From positions 248,001 through 312,000 of the forward strand of contig NZ_RZHG01000007.1 of NCBI RefSeq assembly GCF_003989795.1: a stretch of DNA of 64,000 bases, in the 5' to 3' direction. This DNA is from Vreelandella andesensis (GTDB lineage: Bacteria > Pseudomonadota > Gammaproteobacteria > Pseudomonadales > Halomonadaceae). This document shows positions 17,663 to 26,068 of the stretch, in pieces. Each line of letters starts with the position of its first letter. The stretch's first letter is position 1. Under the pieces are notes generated by a model. It saw only the letters and a program-made list of their open reading frames with translations, was not told where the DNA came from and searched no databases. A program made the position numbers and the translations under genes.

Positions 17663-18850
17663 ATGATCCAGGCCAGAACGCGCGCCTGGTGGCGCGCCAC
17701 AGCGGCCCTATGCTTAGGGTCGTTTCTTGTTTTTATCAATCTGTATGTTCCGCAACCGCTGCTGCCTGGGCTGAAAGACACCTATGGAGTCTCGACTTTA
17801 GGTGTTAGCTTTTTGATGTCCGCATCCACGCTTTCCCTTGCCTTTTCGTTACTTGTGTTTGGACCCCTTTCTGATGCGATTGGCCGTGAGGCTATTATGC
17901 GCATCACGTTGCTAATCGCAGGCGGTCTTTCCCTCGCGCTAGCGTTTGCACCTACGTTCGAAAGCTTATTGCTGCTGCGTTTACTGCAGGGTTTTGTGCT
18001 GGGAGGATTGCCAGCCGTTGCGATTGCTTGGATGGGCGATGAGTTTGAAAAGCCCGCCTTGCTGAGCGCGGTCGGCTTATACATTGGTGCCAATTCATTG
18101 GGGGGCATTAGTGGTCGAATTGTAGGCGGTGGAGCAGCAGACTTAGGTGGCCCCTCGGCGGCGTTTATAGCCGTAGGAATGATGACGGTGGTGGGGTGCG
18201 CGGTTTTTTGGCGGTTGTTGCCCAATAGTCGAGCTTTTACCCCCAAGCGTTTCAAGTTACGCCAAGCGCTCGGAGACCTGCTCGGGCATCTGCGCGCGCC
18301 GGTACTGTTGGCGGCTTATTGCTTGGGCGGAATTAACTTCCTAATTTTTATCAATCAGTACAGCTATATTACGTTTCGCTTGGCTGGTGAACCTTATCAA
18401 TTAGCGGCGAGCAGCTTGGGGTTGATCTTCCTGACATATCTGGGTGGTACGTTTGGCTCTACGCTATCAGGCCGATTAGCAGGACGTTTTTCACCCGCGA
18501 GCTGTATGAGTGTTGGCATCGTTATTTTGATGTTAGGCACGGCGGTGACGCTGGCCAACTCTCTGTGGATGATTGTCGTTGGCCTAACCATTAACGCGTT
18601 TGGGTTTTTCTTGGCACATTCATTGGCCTCTAGCTGGGTGGGCCGCTATGCCCAAGGTGCAAGGGGCAGTGCCTCGGCGCTTTACTTGGTATTTTACTAC
18701 CTGGGGGCAAGTGTTGGCGGGTTTTGGTTAGAGCCATTTTGGCGCTGGGCGCAGTGGCAGGGCGTCGCGGTGGGGTCTTGGTTACTGCTTGGTATTACGT
18801 TGGCCATTAGCGTTGGTTTATGGCGTTTCGAGCGTCGTGACCATTGCTAA
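17663..18850 (+). CDS. MFS transporter, YnfM-like
   Basis: Major facilitator superfamily protein of 395 residues with about twelve hydrophobic segments. The loop 2-3 signature is GPLSDAIGRE, and the N-terminal QPLLPGLKDTYGVS segment is typical of the YnfM/arabinose-efflux-like DHA1 group, which exports small molecules. The substrate cannot be told from sequence. Its last 33 bp overlap the 3' end of nikE on the opposite strand, so transcription of the two units collides. Confidence 0.82.
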   Translation: MIQARTRAWWRATAALCLGSFLVFINLYVPQPLLPGLKDTYGVSTLGVSFLMSASTLSLAFSLLVFGPLSDAIGREAIMRITLLIAGGLSLALAFAPTFESLLLLRLLQGFVLGGLPAVAIAWMGDEFEKPALLSAVGLYIGANSLGGISGRIVGGGAADLGGPSAAFIAVGMMTVVGCAVFWRLLPNSRAFTPKRFKLRQALGDLLGHLRAPVLLAAYCLGGINFLIFINQYSYITFRLAGEPYQLAASSLGLIFLTYLGGTFGSTLSGRLAGRFSPASCMSVGIVILMLGTAVTLANSLWMIVVGLTINAFGFFLAHSLASSWVGRYAQGARGSASALYLVFYYLGASVGGFWLEPFWRWAQWQGVAVGSWLLLGITLAISVGLWRFERRDHC

Positions 18851-19450
18851 CGTGCCTTGTGCTAAATGAAGGCGTTGCGTACACAATCGCTCTAACAGCG
18901 CCGTGTCATGGCTGATGACTAACACGCCAAGGTGGTGTTGGTCGGCAACTTTTCGCACTGCCCGCCATAGTTCCAATTGGGTGATAGGGTCGAGCATGGT
19001 CGAGATTTCATCAGCAATTAGATAGCGCACACCGGGGGCTAACGCCCGTAATACGCATACCCGCTGTAATTCTCCGCCAGATAAAGCGCTTGGCAAGCGA
19101 GATAACCAATCAGGTTGAATGCCAAAGTCCTGCATCAATGACTCGGAAGGATGCCATGCTTCGCAGAGCAGTTTCTTTACTCGCCAACGTGGGTTGACGG
19201 CCAACTCAGGTGACTGTGGTAACCACTGTACCGGCCGCAGTCCTTGAGAGGGCAATGGTTTGCTGTCGATGCAAATCTCGCCTTGTTGCGGTTGCAGTAA
19301 ACCCGCCAAGAGTTTGCCCAGCGTAGACTTGCCCATCCCTGAGTCACCGCTTAACCCCAGCCATTCACCTCGTTCAAGCTGTAGCGAAAGTTGCGAGAAT
19401 AGCGGTGTTTGTGAACGGAAGCCAAAGCTGATTTTTCGTGCATCAAGCAA
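18818..19450 (-). CDS. nikE: Nickel ABC transporter, ATP-binding protein NikE
   Basis: Second ATPase of the nickel importer, 210 residues, rather short for the family (about 260). Walker A is GDSGMGKST, the signature LSGGELQR and Walker B YLIADEISTMLD, where the usual proline after DE is isoleucine. The H-loop is VISHDTALL. The start overlaps the end of nikD by 8 bp. It lacks the C-terminal oligopeptide-transporter extension. Assignment to nickel comes from the complete nikABCDE order plus nikR; in isolation it could only be called a Dpp/Opp-type ATPase. Confidence 0.85.
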   Translation of the reverse strand: MLDARKISFGFRSQTPLFSQLSLQLERGEWLGLSGDSGMGKSTLGKLLAGLLQPQQGEICIDSKPLPSQGLRPVQWLPQSPELAVNPRWRVKKLLCEAWHPSESLMQDFGIQPDWLSRLPSALSGGELQRVCVLRALAPGVRYLIADEISTMLDPITQLELWRAVRKVADQHHLGVLVISHDTALLERLCTQRLHLAQGTLAMVTTLETP

Positions 19451-20345
19451 TTCTTGTCTCCTTTATTGTCTCCTTCGGTAGGACGGTGACGTTAGTATGG
19501 GCAGTACGCTTGCTGTCATTCTTGTTGACACTCTCGTTGTCATTCTCAATGGCAATCGCATCACTTTCAAAGGCGTTGTCGGGCAAGGCGTTCCATAGCG
19601 CTCTGGCATAGGCGCTTTTAAGCTGTTCCCCATGACCTCGAAAGGCACTCGCGTAGGTGGTTTCAATGCATTGCCCTTGACGCAATATTGTTACGTGGTC
19701 GGAAATAGGTAACGCATGACGCAAGTCATGGGTAATTAGCATGACCGCTTTCCCCTCTAGTGCGAGCGCCTTAATGGAAGCCAATACACGGTCGCGCTGT
19801 TGAGGGTCCAGGCCTACGCTTGGTTCGTCGGCAATTATCAGGCTGGCGTTACCTATCCGTGCCATAGCGGCTAAAACGCGCCTCGCCATACCGCCTGAAA
19901 GCTGGTGAGGGTAAGCCCGGTGGGCGTGTTGATCGAGCTGATAATGATTTAATGCGTGCTCCGCACTGTGCCAAGCAACCGTTTTGCTTTGCCCTGCTCG
20001 GCGAGCTGCCCAGCTTACTTGGCGCTGGCTGCTAACGAGCGGGTCTAGGGCATTCAGTGATTGCGGAATAAGAGCTAACTGACGGCCTCTTAGCTGTCGT
20101 TGGCGCTCAGTGGTCAACGGTGCTTTTTTAAAAAAAAGCTGACCGCTGATTCTGGCACCTTCAGGCAGTAATCCCATAATTGCGGAGGCTAGCAGGCTTT
20201 TGCCTGCTCCGGATGCGCCGATCACCGCGTGTATTTCACCGGGTTGTATGCTTAACGAAAGGTTATCAAGGCAGGTAATCCATTCTCTTTGGAACCAGCG
20301 CCTGTAGTAGGGCAGTTGCAGCGTAAGGTTTTCTATATGCAGCAT
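19443..20345 (-). CDS. nikD: Nickel ABC transporter, ATP-binding protein NikD
   Basis: First ATPase of the nickel importer, 300 residues. Walker A is GASGAGKSLLA, signature LSGGMARRVLAA, Walker B IIADEPSVGLD and H-loop LITHDLRHA. The body matches NikD/DppD proteins of about 255 residues; roughly the last 45 are an extra polar tail rich in Asn, Asp, Glu, Lys and Thr (NDNESVNKNDSKRT) that is not part of the ATPase fold. It is 15 bp downstream of nikC and overlaps nikE. Confidence 0.87.
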   Translation of the reverse strand: MLHIENLTLQLPYYRRWFQREWITCLDNLSLSIQPGEIHAVIGASGAGKSLLASAIMGLLPEGARISGQLFFKKAPLTTERQRQLRGRQLALIPQSLNALDPLVSSQRQVSWAARRAGQSKTVAWHSAEHALNHYQLDQHAHRAYPHQLSGGMARRVLAAMARIGNASLIIADEPSVGLDPQQRDRVLASIKALALEGKAVMLITHDLRHALPISDHVTILRQGQCIETTYASAFRGHGEQLKSAYARALWNALPDNAFESDAIAIENDNESVNKNDSKRTAHTNVTVLPKETIKETRIA

Positions 20346-20360
20346 GCTAACGTTCTCCCG

Positions 20361-21161
20361 CTATAGAGCGCGACGTAATTGTGCCGCTAAACGATCAATA
20401 GATAGCACCATTAGCAGTAAACCCAGGCCTGGGAATACTCCTAGCCACCAAAAGCCCCCGGTTAAGTACCGCATCGCATCAGCGAGCAATACCCCAATAG
20501 CGGGCTGAGTGGGGTCTAAACCCACGCCTAGAAAAGTGAGCGCGGCTTCATGCAAAATGGCGTGGGGAAACAGCAGCAGCGCGCCAACCATGCACTGGGG
20601 TAATACGTGAGGGAGTAAGTGATGTACCAGAATAAAACGACGGCTTTTTCCAAGTGCTCGAGAAATAGCGACATAGGGAACATGGCGTAGAGAAAAGAGT
20701 TCCGCCCGCAGTATCCTGGCCAAGCTAGGCCAGTGAGTAACCGCCACTGCAATAATCACCGCTTGTGTGCCGCCGCCTAAAGCAAAGGCTACCAGCAGTA
20801 GTAATATCAGGTGCGGTACGCTGAGTAACGTGTCAATCAGTAAACTGACAAGCGCATCTAAGGTGGTTGAAAGCGTGGCAAGCGTCGCTAACGTTAGTGC
20901 AATCAGTGTGCCGAGCAGGGCAGCGCTTAGCCCAACCCAGAAGCTGATCCTTAGCCCCGCCAGGGTTCGCGCCCATAGCTCACGACCCAGCGCATCGGTG
21001 CCTAGCCAGTGGCTGGCACTCGGTGGCATCAGGCGAGCGTCAAACTGCATTTGTGCTGCGCTACTACCTGCCCACCATGGGCTGCTCATCAACACAACTA
21101 ACAGGATGAGCAAAAGGCTAATGTAGCCAGTTGCCGCTAAGCGTGGCTGTGCCACTCTCAT
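20361..21161 (-). CDS. nikC: Nickel ABC transporter, permease NikC
   Basis: Inner-membrane permease of 266 residues, DppC/NikC type, with five to six hydrophobic segments. Family features are WLGTDALGRELWAR after the first helix, the EAA-loop region AISRALGKSRRFILVHHLLP, and the later ALTFLGVGLDP motif. The start overlaps nikB's stop by 4 bp. It pairs with NikB to form the nickel-complex channel. Confidence 0.9.
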   Translation of the reverse strand: MRVAQPRLAATGYISLLLILLVVLMSSPWWAGSSAAQMQFDARLMPPSASHWLGTDALGRELWARTLAGLRISFWVGLSAALLGTLIALTLATLATLSTTLDALVSLLIDTLLSVPHLILLLLVAFALGGGTQAVIIAVAVTHWPSLARILRAELFSLRHVPYVAISRALGKSRRFILVHHLLPHVLPQCMVGALLLFPHAILHEAALTFLGVGLDPTQPAIGVLLADAMRYLTGGFWWLGVFPGLGLLLMVLSIDRLAAQLRRAL

Positions 21162-22150
21162 GGTTGTTCCTGCGTCATGCGCGGGTCGATAAGTGGATGC
21201 AGGCTATCTGCGATTAGGTTACCGACACTTACAAATAACGCGGTAAACAGCGCTATTCCAAGCAGTAAGGGAACATCGCTGCGCAGCCCCGCTTCAACGG
21301 TAGCTTGTCCAAGCCCAGGGTAGGCAAATACCTGTTCAATTAATATGGAACCGCCAAATAACTCACCCAGCGAAGCGAAGGCCAGTGTTAGCGCGGGAAG
21401 GCTGGCATGGCGTAGACCATGACGCCAAGCGATATCTGAGCGGCTGGCGCCTTGGGCAAAGGCGTGAAGGGCAATCTCGGAGTTCATCAGCACTCTCATG
21501 CGTGCGCGGGTATGAAGGGTGATCGTGGCAATGCCCAGCAGGGCCAGTGTTATCACCGGCAGTGCTAAGTGGTGTAATCGAGTCAGCGTGCTGACGTCTT
21601 GGTTTAAAACGCCCACAGGTCCGGCGCAGCAGGTCGGTGTCCAGCCGAGGTGGACGGAGAACAGCAACACGGCCAGTATCCCTAACCAAAAAGCAGGCGT
21701 TGAGGCCGTTACATAGGCGTAGCCACTAATCAGCCGGTCAAGCAGTGAGCCTTCTTTAGCGCCCGCGATAACGCCCAGCGCAAAGCCGACAAGCAAGGAG
21801 AGTAGCCAAGCGCTGCCCAGCAAGATAAAAGAGCGTTGGAAACGCTGGCTGATAATTTCGCTAACCGGTTGATTGTAGATGTGGCTCCAACCTAACTCAC
21901 CAGTTAGCAGTTGGCTGAGCCAATGACTAAATTGAACGGCAGGCGAGGCGTCAAAGCTCCATCTTTCGGCGATCAGAGCGCGCTGTTCGGGGCTTACCTG
22001 TGCCATTTGTGGACCAAGATAGGCATCCACAGGATCAATGGGTGAGAGCATGACTAATCCAAACGACACTGCTGCAACGCACAGCAATACCAGCGCAAGC
22101 TTTATTAGGCGACTTGCCAGTAGCCAGATCAATCGCACGTCCAGCGCCAT
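21158..22150 (-). CDS. nikB: Nickel ABC transporter, permease NikB
   Basis: DppB/NikB-type permease of 330 residues with about six membrane segments. Typical blocks are an N-terminal helix with SFGLVMLSPIDPVDAYLG, the GELGWSHIYNQPV periplasmic region and SILIEQVFAYPGLGQ near the end. It overlaps the 3' end of nikA by 22 bp and the start of nikC by 4 bp, consistent with one polycistronic mRNA. Confidence 0.9.
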   Translation of the reverse strand: MALDVRLIWLLASRLIKLALVLLCVAAVSFGLVMLSPIDPVDAYLGPQMAQVSPEQRALIAERWSFDASPAVQFSHWLSQLLTGELGWSHIYNQPVSEIISQRFQRSFILLGSAWLLSLLVGFALGVIAGAKEGSLLDRLISGYAYVTASTPAFWLGILAVLLFSVHLGWTPTCCAGPVGVLNQDVSTLTRLHHLALPVITLALLGIATITLHTRARMRVLMNSEIALHAFAQGASRSDIAWRHGLRHASLPALTLAFASLGELFGGSILIEQVFAYPGLGQATVEAGLRSDVPLLLGIALFTALFVSVGNLIADSLHPLIDPRMTQEQP

Positions 22151-23709
22151 TCAAGCAGATTGGCAGTAATCGGCCAGCCGTGGCCGTGGGGAGCAACGCC
22201 TAACTCCCCAAGATCCAGGCAGGTGTTGGCTGCATAGACATGGGCTAGGTTAACCATCCATGCCCAGCTAGCATCGCCTCTAAATCCATAGCCTGTATTG
22301 CCGTCCCACTGGGCGGCTTGCCAGTGATGATTAGCGTCTTCTGCCCCTGAAGCTGCTTGAGCGGCCTCTAAATGGCTATCCACCGTCGCGTTTGAGTATA
22401 AACCACTGTTATAAAAACCAAACCCCGCGTGCTGGCTATGAAACAGGTAGTACACTTCTTGCGGGCTGTGACTGCCAAAGCCGAACACAATGGCGTCTTG
22501 GTGCAATGCTTCACGCTGTATTTCGTCCCAGTGACGGCTTGTTGGCTGCATTTCAATGCCCAAGGGGCGCACCATTTCGGCGCTTACCTGAGCAAGCAAT
22601 TGGCGAGTGGTGTCGCTGGCAGGGTAGGTTAAGCGAAAGCGTGCGGGCTGGTCGTTTTTGTAGCGCAGCCCGTCATTGCGGCGCTTCCAGCCTGCAGCAT
22701 CAAGTATTGCATTGGCGCGTTCACTATCAGGTGATGCAAAAGCTTCATCATCCAGGCTCCAGGGCATCCCATCTGCAGGGCCAAACGCGGGACGTCCAAA
22801 GCCATTTAAAGCGACGTTAACGAGGGTGCTTCGGTCTAGGGCTAAGTTAATGGCTTGCCGTATCGCGCGATCTGCGGTGACGTTGTTGCCGATAGGAGCA
22901 CCGGATGAAGCGAGCTCCCCTGTGACAGGCTGCATGGGAAACAAAATACCACGATTATCAACACTCTCCATTACGATTCGCTTCATGTGACTAGGCAGGT
23001 TGGTGGCTAGCGCTGGTGGCACGGCAGCAAGGTCGAGTTGCCCGGCATGGGCCGCGCTTAACGTAGACGCCTCTGTGGTAAACAGGAACACCAACCGCTC
23101 AAAGGTTGGCAAGGGGCCATGGAAATAAGGATTCCGCTCAACGATCAGCTGCTCGCCTTCCTGCCACTCAATTAGCCGATAAGGGCCTGAGCCAAGCGGC
23201 TGTCTGCCATAACCTTCTCGATAACCATGTGTTCTGCTAGCGTTAGGAACAATGCCAAGCGTCATCAGTTGATCGAGAAAGGTAATGCGCGGCACGCTTA
23301 AAGTGAGTTCCACTGTTGTGTTATCGAGGACGTTTGCTTTATTCAGTGCGCTTAAATCGGCCCGACCGCCAGCTTGCTTTGCGGCATTAAACGTGTAAGC
23401 AACATCCTCAGCAGTTAGCGGTGTGCCGTCGCTAAAGCGGGCATCGTCGCGAAGGGTAAGTGTCCAGGTGAGTCGGTCTGCTGACAGCGTCCACGCGGTA
23501 GCCAAGCCTGCTTCTGGGGTGAGATCACGTCCACGGGTCAGTAGCGTCGATTGAAAAAGCGGGCTACCGTACTGGCCCCAGCCAAGTAGAGGGTCGAATC
23601 CCTGTTCGGGTTCGCCGCCGATTGCCAAAATCAATTGCTCTTTGCTGAGGGCGGGGGAGCTAAACGCTATGCAAGTAGCCGCCAGACCCAGTAAGAAAAT
23701 GCGGCGCAT
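22129..23709 (-). CDS. nikA: Nickel ABC transporter, periplasmic binding protein NikA
   Basis: Cluster-5 solute-binding protein of 526 residues with a signal peptide (MRRIFLLGLAATCIAFSSPA then LSKEQLILAIGGE). The fold markers of the DppA/NikA group are present: LATAWTLSADRLTWTLTLRD, FSDGTPLTAEDVAYTFN and LGSGPYRLIEW. NikA binds nickel with an organic chelator such as histidine. A strong AAGGGGGG ribosome binding site precedes the ATG. The NikR-type operator lies 22-49 bp upstream of the start. Specificity for nickel is inferred from the operator and regulator; the sequence alone shows a metal- or peptide-type binding protein. Confidence 0.87.
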   Translation of the reverse strand: MRRIFLLGLAATCIAFSSPALSKEQLILAIGGEPEQGFDPLLGWGQYGSPLFQSTLLTRGRDLTPEAGLATAWTLSADRLTWTLTLRDDARFSDGTPLTAEDVAYTFNAAKQAGGRADLSALNKANVLDNTTVELTLSVPRITFLDQLMTLGIVPNASRTHGYREGYGRQPLGSGPYRLIEWQEGEQLIVERNPYFHGPLPTFERLVFLFTTEASTLSAAHAGQLDLAAVPPALATNLPSHMKRIVMESVDNRGILFPMQPVTGELASSGAPIGNNVTADRAIRQAINLALDRSTLVNVALNGFGRPAFGPADGMPWSLDDEAFASPDSERANAILDAAGWKRRNDGLRYKNDQPARFRLTYPASDTTRQLLAQVSAEMVRPLGIEMQPTSRHWDEIQREALHQDAIVFGFGSHSPQEVYYLFHSQHAGFGFYNSGLYSNATVDSHLEAAQAASGAEDANHHWQAAQWDGNTGYGFRGDASWAWMVNLAHVYAANTCLDLGELGVAPHGHGWPITANLLEWRWTCD

Positions 23710-23730
23710 TAGCCCCCCCTTAGATTACCT

Positions 23731-23758
23731 GTATGATGTTTTTACAATAACATCATAC
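23731..23758. promoter_or_regulatory. NikR operator between nikA and nikR
   Basis: Perfect inverted repeat GTATGATGTT (23731-23740) and AACATCATAC (23749-23758) with an 8-bp centre. It contains the established NikR consensus GTATGA-N16-TCATAC with exact half-sites and exact spacing. Its position just upstream of nikA and within the divergent nikR control region predicts nickel-dependent repression of nikABCDE and possibly autoregulation of nikR. Confidence 0.95.
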
Positions 23759-23814
23759 TTTCAGGGCGGGAAGACGCTGCAGTGCCACGCTGTCGGGGGA
23801 GTTAAGGAGAGAGT

Positions 23815-24216
23815 ATGCAACGGATAACGGTAACGCTGGATGAGGAACTGGTGAGCGAGGTCGATGCATTAATGCATGCACGCGGCTACCAAAACCGCTC
23901 AGAGGCGATTCGTGATTTAACCCGCAGTGGGCTAAAACAGGCCAATGAAGAGGTTGCGCCAGAAGCACTTTGCATGGGAGCGCTAGTCTACGTGTACGAT
24001 CACGCAGCGCGAGACTTATCAAAACGCTTAACCCGACACTCCCATGATCATCACGATCTAACGCTATCGACGCTTCATGTGCATATTAATCATGAAAGCT
24101 GTCTGGAAGTGGCGCTATTGAAGGGGCAGGGTCGTGCGTTAAAGCAGTTTTCCGACGAGGTGACATCGTCACGCAGCGTGCGCTATGGACAATTAGTGAT
24201 TATTCCTGAGGAGTGA
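23815..24216 (+). CDS. nikR: Nickel-responsive transcriptional repressor NikR
   Basis: Regulator of 133 residues with an N-terminal ribbon-helix-helix DNA-binding domain (QRITVTLDEELVSEVDAL, RSEAIRDL) and a C-terminal ACT-like nickel-binding domain. All four high-affinity nickel ligands are conserved: H77, H88, H90 and C96 (HVHINHESC), equivalent to E. coli H76, H87, H89 and C95. AAGGAGA precedes the ATG. It is divergent from nikABCDE and shares the intergenic region that carries its operator. Confidence 0.96.
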   Translation: MQRITVTLDEELVSEVDALMHARGYQNRSEAIRDLTRSGLKQANEEVAPEALCMGALVYVYDHAARDLSKRLTRHSHDHHDLTLSTLHVHINHESCLEVALLKGQGRALKQFSDEVTSSRSVRYGQLVIIPEE

Positions 24217-24228
24217 GGAGCGCCCATT

Positions 24229-24253
24229 AAAAAGGGCGGCTCTAGGCCGCCCT
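24229..24253 (-). terminator. Terminator of slyD
   Basis: Eight-base-pair stem AGGGCGGC/GCCGCCCT (24233-24240, 24246-24253), loop TCTAG. On the minus strand it is followed by a T-run (complement of 24229-24233). It lies between convergent nikR and slyD. Confidence 0.85.
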
Positions 24254-24273
24254 ATAGACATACGTTAAGCAAC

Positions 24274-24756
24274 TTAATGCTCTACGCCGCCTTCGCCGTG
24301 TACATGACCATGCTCGGCTTCTTCCTGGCTCGCTTCACGAACAGTCGCAATCTCAACATCGAAGTTGAGGTGCTGACCAGCCAGTGGGTGGTTGCCGTCA
24401 ACCACGACCGTATCGCCTTCGACTTTCTTGACGGTCACCATCAGTGGGCCGCCTTGAGTCTGGGCTTGGAACTGCATGCCTGGCTCAATACTTTCAACAC
24501 CTTGGAACGCATCGCGAGGTACTTCTTGCATCAGCTGTTCTTGAACTTCACCGTAGCCCTCTTCAGGGGTTACTTTCACGTTCAGCTTATCGCCTTCGGC
24601 ACGGCCTTCGAGTTCTTTTTCCAGACCCGGAATAATGTTGCCGGCGCCGTGTAGATACGTCAGCGGCTCACGGCCTTCGGAACTGTCTAGCACTTCACCT
24701 GCATCGTTGGTCAGGGTGTAGTGGAACGCGACAACCGAGTTTTGCGCAATTTGCAT
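24274..24756 (-). CDS. slyD: FKBP-type peptidyl-prolyl isomerase SlyD
   Basis: Chaperone and prolyl isomerase of 160 residues. The FKBP domain is split by the insert-in-flap domain as in SlyD (LHGAGNIIPGLEKELEG, then EEGYGEVQEQLMQEVPRDAF, then GNHPLAGQHLNFDVEI). The C-terminal metal-binding tail is short: HGHVHGEGGVEH with four His and no Cys, compared with the long His/Cys-rich tail of E. coli SlyD. In E. coli SlyD delivers nickel to hydrogenase, so its place next to nikR is suggestive, though SlyD is also a general folding factor. AAAGG lies before the ATG. Confidence 0.92.
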   Translation of the reverse strand: MQIAQNSVVAFHYTLTNDAGEVLDSSEGREPLTYLHGAGNIIPGLEKELEGRAEGDKLNVKVTPEEGYGEVQEQLMQEVPRDAFQGVESIEPGMQFQAQTQGGPLMVTVKKVEGDTVVVDGNHPLAGQHLNFDVEIATVREASQEEAEHGHVHGEGGVEH

Positions 24757-24847
24757 TTAATAACCTTTCGGTGAGTGCATGTCCCAACATGGTAACGCGT
24801 GAGAGCTTACTTGTCAGGGGGTAAGCAGGCTTTTTCCATCTCCCACT

Positions 24848-24871
24848 CCTTTGGCGCTATTGCGCCAAGGG
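24848..24871. other. Hairpin/inverted repeat between divergent slyD and the 93-residue protein gene
   Basis: Stem TTGGCGC/GCGCCAA (24851-24857, 24862-24868) with a TATT loop, extendable by CCT/GGG to ten pairs. No T-run follows. It may be a regulatory inverted repeat or an RNA structure in the leader of the downstream gene; I cannot decide. Confidence 0.45.
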
Positions 24872-24935
24872 TTAACCGGGGATACCCTACGACAACCTCT
24901 TTTCCCCCTTAAGACAACATTCACTGGAGCTGGTT

Positions 24936-25217
24936 ATGACGATCTTATTGATTTGGGTTATCGCCTTTTTGCTAATTGCTTACTTTGCGAACAAACGCTG
25001 GGACAGCAGTGTTAGCCCGGGGCTGGATAAAATGCTGCCAGAGGTATTAAAAACGCAGGGTGAAAACCGCTATTTATGGGTGGCTGCATTGGCTGTGATG
25101 GGTGCTACCACGTTAGTTCGCCCTGTTGACATCTTATTGGTTGTTATCCTGCTGGTCATTATCGGTTTAATTATCGCCAAGCTGGCAAACTGGGCGAGCA
25201 ATAAAGCGACTCACTAA
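24936..25217 (+). CDS. Small membrane protein of unknown function
   Basis: A 93-residue protein with an N-terminal hydrophobic helix (about 2-18), a soluble stretch with ANKRWDSSVSPGLDKMLPEV, and two more hydrophobic helices (about 47-62 and 65-84). TGGAGC lies before the ATG and a strong bidirectional terminator follows, so it is a genuine single-gene unit. I do not recognise the family and assign no function. Confidence 0.72.
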   Translation: MTILLIWVIAFLLIAYFANKRWDSSVSPGLDKMLPEVLKTQGENRYLWVAALAVMGATTLVRPVDILLVVILLVIIGLIIAKLANWASNKATH

Positions 25218-25250
25218 ATCATACGTGGTTAGTCAGTGACGAAAGTGACG

Positions 25251-25286
25251 AAAATGCCCGGCCAAGGTTACTTGGCCGGGCATTTT
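25251..25286. terminator. Bidirectional terminator between convergent genes
   Basis: Perfect 16-bp stem AAAATGCCCGGCCAAG/CTTGGCCGGGCATTTT with a GTTA loop. The A-run at one end and the T-run at the other let it serve both the 93-residue protein gene and the SlyB-like gene. Confidence 0.92.
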
Positions 25287-25352
25287 CTATTACGGCGCTA
25301 CCTACGTTATTTTGCGAGTAGCGCTTGGTAAGGCGTGCTTAATGAGGCGTGA

Positions 25353-25820
25353 TTAGTAGGGAGCTACACTCAAGTTAGCGCCGCTACCGATCAGGCGAAC
25401 ACGTTGGCCAGCTTGATATTGACGGTCAGCGCTCTGAACCACGATGACGTCTGTGCCGTCATCGCGGCGAATTTCCATTTCTAACGCGTTAATGCGGTTT
25501 GCGCGGTCTTCCGCTGCGGTACCGGCAATCGCGCCACCTAATGCGCCCGCTACGGTTGCCAACTGACGACCAGAACCGCCACCAACTTGATTGCCCAGCA
25601 GACCGCCGATGACAGCACCGCCACCACCGCCTAGCAGGTTACCTGTACGGCTATCTGCCTGGATTTGTACGGGACGAACGGCCACCACGGTGCCATAAGC
25701 CACGCTTTGGCTTGTTTTTGCTTGATTGCCACGGTACACATCACCTGAATAAGGTGCAGTGTTGGCACAGCCCGCCAGAGTGAGAATGCTTAATGCGGCA
25801 ATAGGTAGTAAACGTTTCAT
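25353..25820 (-). CDS. SlyB/Pcp family outer-membrane glycine-zipper lipoprotein
   Basis: Lipoprotein of 155 residues. The signal peptide ends in the lipobox LAGC (C18). The middle contains two glycine-zipper helices (GGGGGAVIGGLLGNQVGGG and LATVAGALGGAIAGTAAE), the hallmark of SlyB/Pcp. The C-terminal domain has a QAGQRVRLIG motif. SlyB proteins stabilise the outer membrane, forming oligomers around beta-barrel proteins under stress in enterics. The gene is monocistronic, with a good purine-rich ribosome binding site. Confidence 0.88.
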   Translation of the reverse strand: MKRLLPIAALSILTLAGCANTAPYSGDVYRGNQAKTSQSVAYGTVVAVRPVQIQADSRTGNLLGGGGGAVIGGLLGNQVGGGSGRQLATVAGALGGAIAGTAAEDRANRINALEMEIRRDDGTDVIVVQSADRQYQAGQRVRLIGSGANLSVAPY

Positions 25821-26068
25821 TGAAACCTCCAGTGTGTCTTGTCCCGCATGTCTGCTAAGCAGCAGCGGCGATAATCCGTAAGCTGGTTATAGAACAGCGT
25901 TCGCCAAAGATAACCTAAGCGACTAGATTTGACTAGCCATTAATAAGAAAGATCATGAACTAAAGTGTAGACAAGTATTAAGAAAGCAATGTGTAAAAGT
26001 GTGCACAATGCTTGATAGAGAGGGGGGAGAAAGAGAGAAAGAAGTGGAGAGAGGTGGAAAGACGCTAT

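Noticed and set aside
17782-18255. 157-residue minus-strand frame inside the MFS gene
   Set aside because: Antisense to a clear membrane transporter; composition rich in Pro, Ala and Ser as expected of a shadow frame.
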